The notes beneath the pieces were generated by a model. That model was not told the origin of the DNA. It ran no database searches and worked only from the letters and a program-made list of their open reading frames with translations. A stretch of DNA of 64,000 nucleotides from Trifolium pratense (taxonomy: Eukaryota; Streptophyta; Magnoliopsida; Fabales; Fabaceae), in contig NC_060062.1 of NCBI RefSeq assembly GCF_020283565.1, positions 57,744,439 to 57,808,438 on the forward strand, given 5' to 3'. A program made the position numbers and the translations under genes. Positions 59,278-64,000 of this stretch are shown piece after piece. Position 1 is the first letter of the stretch. The number at the start of each line of letters is the position of its first letter.

Positions 59278-60256
59278 CTGTAAACAAAAAACTAAAAAAC
59301 ATCAATTGACTATATACTAAGTGGCCTAATTCAACAAGTTCAAAAGAAATCTCCAACAAATTAACAAGTATGCATACTAAGAAAGAAAGATGTAACATGA
59401 AGTTGCAATCACATATCACATAGTGTCATACCTAACATATTATCTATTGTTCATATTATGTTCTCAAGTTGTGTCAATGGCCCTTCTTTTGCACCATAGA
59501 AATAGTCAACTAGTTAGATGTCAATGGCCCTTCTTTGCATCATTTCAGTAACTTGAGGATTGATCCCTAGTGAGAGATAAAAATGGATCCATCAATTACT
59601 ATAGCTTCCACACCAATCACCTTATTATTATGATCAACTTTACCAATATTGGAATTCACATGGTAATGCCATATGGTTAAAGACAAAAACTTGTTAAAGA
59701 GAAGTTAAAGACAGTCAAAGTGAAACAAAAACTTGTTAAAGTACTTGGTTATATTAAACAGAGCTAATATATCAACCACATCATCTTACAAGATTGTTAC
59801 ATGCACCTGGAATTATAAGTCAAGAGTTCAACCTCATGGTAATTGTAATTTATAATGTAAATCAATATCCACCTCAATGATTCATTACATTTTCTCTATT
59901 TTCTATCATCTTCCACTGTGACTTGGAAAATAAATAAAACATGGATTTTCTCAAAAATAATTAAAACCAACAAACTAAGCATGCACTGCCACTGAGATTG
60001 TAGCTAACGATATTTCTAAAATTGATTTAACATTATGGGTTTTATAGTAGAAAACAAGGAATATGGACTTCAAATAAAAATGAGGACTTCTATATTTTAA
60101 AATAAAACTGGGAAAGTAAGAAATTTTTTCAAAATTAAGACAACAATAGATCTAAACGGCGAGTACTTTTTGGATGAAAAATAATTTAGGGTTTTAAAAG
60201 AAAAATGAGTTTTTTTTTAGGTTTGAAGTATAAACTGAGCAAAATAGAAGACTCAC

Positions 60257-60299
60257 CTTTGAAGTAGATCGTACCACGGCGGCTGTAGAGTTCCAACAT
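60257..60299 (-). other. Possible captured first exon
   Basis: ATG at 60299 (minus) opens MLELYSRRGTIYFK and ends at a strong donor AAAG|GTGAGT (60257/60256). With 59136-59277 it suggests a spliced transcript within the element. Exons in between (for example 59560-59670) are not clear. Confidence 0.3.
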
Positions 60300-60977
60300 A
60301 GTGGTTCCACCAAAACTATTTCTGAATAAAATGATAATGGTAGAGAATGAAGTGACTCAATATATACAAAGAAGGAAAAAAAACAAAAAAATAAAAGAGG
60401 AAGAAGAAAAACTGAAGAGGGTGGGAAATACTCTCACCACAACAGTGGAGAGGCAGACGACATAGTTGCTCCTCTCAAAAAATAGATCTCGCTATGGGGA
60501 GCTCGAAAAGTGTGTCTTTATCTCCGATCTGGTTGAGTGGTGGCGGGATCTGGATCGAAAAGGTCTGGCCGACGAGAGAGCATAGAAAGAGGTTTGAGTT
60601 TTTTGTTTCTCTCATTTGAGGGTAAAGAAAATAACGTGTGAAATTAAAAGAATTTCTCTCAATGATGGAACCATTTCCACAAATTGGTGACGGAATAATA
60701 TATTCTGTCCCAAAGTAGCGACTGAAATTACATTCCGTCCCATAATAATTAATTAATGTTTATAAAATCACCTGTGACGAAAATATGTCGCAAATTCCGT
60801 CCCAATCATATAATTTTGAGACCGAAAATTTTTCCGTCCCGAAATTCCGTCTTAATTCAATTTTTTTCTAGTAGTAACTTAATTTTCAAAGTGTTTACTG
60901 AGTATCGATAAAAATCAACCACCATTCTCTATTGCTTTGTCAAGTCCAGCCATAGACCTAGGTCCACATAGAATAAA

Positions 60978-61316
60978 GGCAAAATTACACTACAGGTCCT
61001 TTATCTTATTTTTTTGTAACACTTTGGTCCTTTATCTTTTTTTGTAATACTTTGGTCCTTTATCTTTTATTTGTAACAGTTTAGTTCTTTATTTTTTTTA
61101 CTTGTAACATTTTAGTCCCTTTTTTTGTAACAGTTTGGTCCTTTATCTTTTTTTTATTTGTAACACTTTGATCCTTTATTTTTTATAAATAAATAAGATA
61201 AGGATCAAAGTGTTACGAAAAAAAAAGATAAAGGACCAAATTGTTACAAAAAAAAAGATAAAGGACCAAAGTGTTACAAAAAAAAAAAGATAAAGGACCT
61301 ATAATGTAATTTTGCC
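60978..61316. mobile_element. MITE with 9-bp duplication
   Basis: GGCAAAATTACACTACAGGT at the left and ACCTATAATGTAATTTTGCC at the right are inverted; TAGAATAAA is duplicated at 60969-60977 and 61317-61325. The arms consist of repeated GGTCCTTTATCTTTTTTTGTAAC-type units. This is a MULE-derived MITE by duplication length. Confidence 0.85.
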
Positions 61317-61373
61317 TAGAATAAATTTCTAACAAAAATATGAACATCAAAAACATTCTTTATGGGAGGAATA

Positions 61374-61512
61374 TGTATCATAATTTTGTAATTGTTGTTG
61401 TGTATTGTGTAATTGGTGTACTTTGGCCCATTGGCTTGTATTAGGTGTGTTGCCTATATAAGACCATTATGGATGATGAATAAGATTAAGAAGGTTAGTT
61501 TGAACCTTAACA
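61374..61512 (+). mobile_element. Short 5' LTR of a Copia element
   Basis: TGTATCATAATTTTG...CCTTAACA, ending two bases before TGGTATCAACCGCTCC (61515-61530), a primer-binding site variant. A TATA-like CTATATAAG lies near 61455. The left end is uncertain (another TG is at 61397). Confidence 0.45.
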
Positions 61513-61728
61513 AGTGGTATCAACCGCTCCAGACCCAGGGACTCGGCTCGGTTTAGCAAAACCAACTCAAAAGTTAGTTACACAGTTGCAACCATTTTCT
61601 TTGCAACATTCTTCATAAATCTTCATCTTTTTCTTTCACAATTCGTTCATCCACCGGTGTCAAATCACGAGCATTGTTCTTTCTTCTCCGGTGAATTGCT
61701 CCTCCTTGCTTGATTTCATCAATCATCA

Positions 61729-64000
61729 ATGGCGGACAACTCTGACTTTCTTAAACCATCAATTCCAAGATTTGATGGCTTCTATGATCATTGGGCGATG
61801 TTGATGGAGAATTTACTCCGATCAAGGGAGTACTGGTCTTTAATTGAGGATGGTGTCACGGTGGCACCACCGAATGCAACAGCAGAGCAGGTTCAGGCAG
61901 CCAATGCTAGCAAGATCACTGATATGAAGGTAAAGAATTACTTGTTCCATTCAATTGATCGTGAAATTCTTGAAACCATTCTGTCTAAAGATACCTCGAA
62001 AGATATTTGGGATGCTATGCGATTGAAGTATAAAGGTTCCACCAAGGTGAAACGAGCTCAACTTCAAGCCTTGCGCAAAGAGTTTGAAGTTCTTGAGATG
62101 GGGGAGAGTGAAACAGTCAATGAATTCTTTGCAAGAACAATGGTTGTAGCAAACAAGATGACTTCCCATGGTGAAAGAATGGAACAAGTCACAATTGTAG
62201 AAAAGATTTTGTGTTCTATGCCTGAAAGATTCAACTATGTTACTTGCTCGATAGAAGAATCTAATGATGTTACCCAACTTTCAATTGATGCACTTCAAAG
62301 CAGTCTCATTGTTCATGAGCAAAGAATGAAAGGGAAACATACTAGTCATGATGAACAAGCCCTGAAGGCTGCCAATGCAGGCAGAGGGAGGGGAAGAAGC
62401 TCTTCAAGGGGGCGTGGCAGAGGAAGAATTAATAGGGAAAATGTGGAATGCTTTAAGTGTCACAAGTTAGGACACTATAGAAATGAGTGCCCCACTTGGG
62501 AAGAGGCTGCAAAATATGCTGAGTTTGATGGTGAGGAAGAAATGCTTCTCATGGCCAACACCAATCAAGATGAATTTGAATATGAAAAATGGTACTTAGA
62601 TTCAGGATGCAGCAACCACATGGTTGGAAATAAAAAGTGGTTATATGAACTTGATGAAAACTATAGAGATGTGGTGAAACTTGGAGATGACTCAAAAATG
62701 AATGTTATGGGCAAGGGAAATATCAAGCTGAACATCAATGGTAGAATTCATTTAATAACTGAGGTATATTACATTCCTGGCCTTAAAACCAATCTACTTA
62801 GCATTGGACAAATTCAACAGAAGAATGTAACCATCATTTTCAAAAATGACAGTTGCAGAATCTTTCATGATGACAAAGGTTTACTCTTCTCTACTCAGAT
62901 GTCAGCCAATAGAATGTACATTGTTAATGTTGTAGTAATAACCCCTAAGTGCTTGAAAGTTTCAAATGATGATCTAGCCAGACTATGGCATGATAGATTT
63001 GCTCATTTGAGCATCAAAGGTCTGAACATTTTGGCCAAAAAGGATATGGTAAAAGGTCTACCAACATTGGATGAGATTGATGCAAAATGTGTAGATTGCT
63101 TGACTGGCAAGCAACACAGAGAAACCATTCCTAAACAGGCTACTTGGAGAGCCAGCAAGAGATTGGAACTGATTCACTCTGATATATGTGGCCCCATCAA
63201 TCCAAGGAGCAATGGAGGGAACAGGTACTTTATAACCTTCACAGATGACTTCTCAAGAAAAACTTGGATCTATTTTTTGAAAGAAAAATCTAGTGCATTA
63301 GATACTTTCAAAACTTTTAAAGCATTAGTTGAAAAAGAATCTTAATGTGTAATACAATGCCTAAGAACAGATAGGGGTGGTGAATTTGTATCAACTACTT
63401 TTAATGACTTTTGTAGCAAGCAAGGAATAAAAAGACAGTTGACCACTACTCCACAGCAGAATGGGGTATCTGAAAGAAAGAATAGGACATTGATGAATAT
63501 GGTTAGAAGCATGTCAGCTGGAAGGAATGTACCTAAAACTTTCTGGCCTGAAGCAGTTAAATGAGCTATCTATGTCATGAACAGAAGCCCTACTTTGTCT
63601 ATCAAAAACATGACATCTGAAGAAGCTTGGAGTGGAAACAAGCCTACTGTTCATCACTTTAGGGTGTTTGGTTGCTTAGCATTTGCTCACATACCAGATG
63701 CTCAAAGAACCAAACTAGATGACAAGAGTATCAAATGCATCCTTTTGGGAGTTAGTGAGGAATCAAAAGCCTACAAGCTGTATGATCCAAAGAAGCAAAA
63801 AATTATTGTCAGCAGAGATGTGATATTTGAAGAAAAGAAAGGTTGGGAGTGGAGTAAACCTGGCACTAAGAAAAATAGTGAAGTTACTGTAGATGAATTT
63901 GAAGCAGAAACAAATGAACCAGTCACAATTGAGACAAGTGACAATGATGATGAGAGTGACTCTGATATGAGTGAACCTTTGAATCCAATACAAACTCCAA
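61729..64000 (+). pseudogene. Copia gag-pol with stops, cut by window end
   Basis: ATG at 61729 opens gag (PSIPRFDGFYDHWAMLMENL), then CCHC CFKCHKLGHYRNEC near residue 241, protease WYLDSGCSNHM near 290, GAG-pre-integrase LWHDRFAHLSIKGL, and integrase (LIHSDICGP, RTDRGGEF, NGVSERKNRTL, FGCLAFAHIPD). TAA at 63343-63345 and TGA at 63562-63564 interrupt the same frame. The second sits where Trp is expected before AIYVMNRSP. No frameshift up to 64000, where the linker to reverse transcriptase begins. The rest lies outside the window. Confidence 0.9.

Larger units (their letters stand above)
58632..60875 (-). mobile_element. CACTA-like element without transposase
   Basis: Left end CACTACTAGAAAAAAATTCA and right end TTTTTTTCTAGTAGTA are inverted repeats of the CACTA type. 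Subterminal GGGACGGAA / TTCCGTCCC motifs repeat densely in both arms (58650-58890 and 60680-60860), as in CACTA elements. The last two bases of the right end deviate; the 3-bp duplication is probably TAA. About 2.2 kb long with no transposase frame. The middle has gene-like pieces on the minus strand, listed separately. Confidence 0.7.

Noticed and set aside
1..64000. CRISPR array, operon or other prokaryotic system
   Set aside because: No spaced direct-repeat array and no prokaryotic gene layout; the sequence is plainly plant nuclear DNA.

Overview
The window looks like nuclear chromosomal DNA of a legume, most likely a galegoid (cool-season) legume such as Medicago or Trifolium. This is inferred from the AT-rich, intron-containing plant genes, the sucrose synthase sequence (closest to pea/Medicago-type SUS1 as I know it), and the dense legume-type Copia, SIRE-like, MULE-like and Stowaway-like repeats. 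No organellar, bacterial or CRISPR feature is seen.

Layout. 1-10135 is a nest of retroelements: a long Ty3-type LTR end with a 33-bp minisatellite (1-2599), the remains of a minus-strand SIRE-like element with LTR and primer-binding site (2600-6489), and a minus-strand Copia element cut at its reverse transcriptase and carrying a 230-bp foldback insertion (6490-10135). 10791-12038 is a long-inverted-repeat element with a 9-bp target duplication. 12161-15452 is an intact five-exon FMO1-like flavin monooxygenase gene. 15886-22292 is a complete LINE with a 17-bp target duplication; its ORF1 is split by a small TRIM-like element with inverted LTR ends and its ORF2 is frameshifted before RNase H. 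23059-26209 is a five-exon GDSL esterase/lipase gene. 26763-29905 is a DOG1-domain gene split in its coding exon by a 2256-bp hAT element that itself holds two nested elements. 29906-37657 is intergenic and rich in MITEs. 37658-43833 is a complete Copia element with one in-frame stop and a shortened 5' LTR. 43834-49221 is intergenic, with a hAT relic and an orphan promoter/leader-exon candidate. 49222-55440 is an intact sucrose synthase gene with a leader intron. 55741-61325 holds repeats, including a CACTA-like element with possible captured exons. 61374-64000 is the 5' half of another degenerate Copia element that runs off the window.

Three host genes appear intact (FMO1-like, GDSL lipase, sucrose synthase) and one (DOG1-like) is interrupted. 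They are on the plus strand and show no sign of being a functional cluster. The main interest is the layered transposition record: several insertions have exact target duplications whose removal restores a reading frame, giving a relative insertion order. Two small insertions (8052-8281 and 16965-17413) have retrovirus-type 5-bp duplications but inverted rather than direct termini, which ordinary LTR-element structure does not explain. I could run no database search; family names rest on visible motifs and general knowledge.
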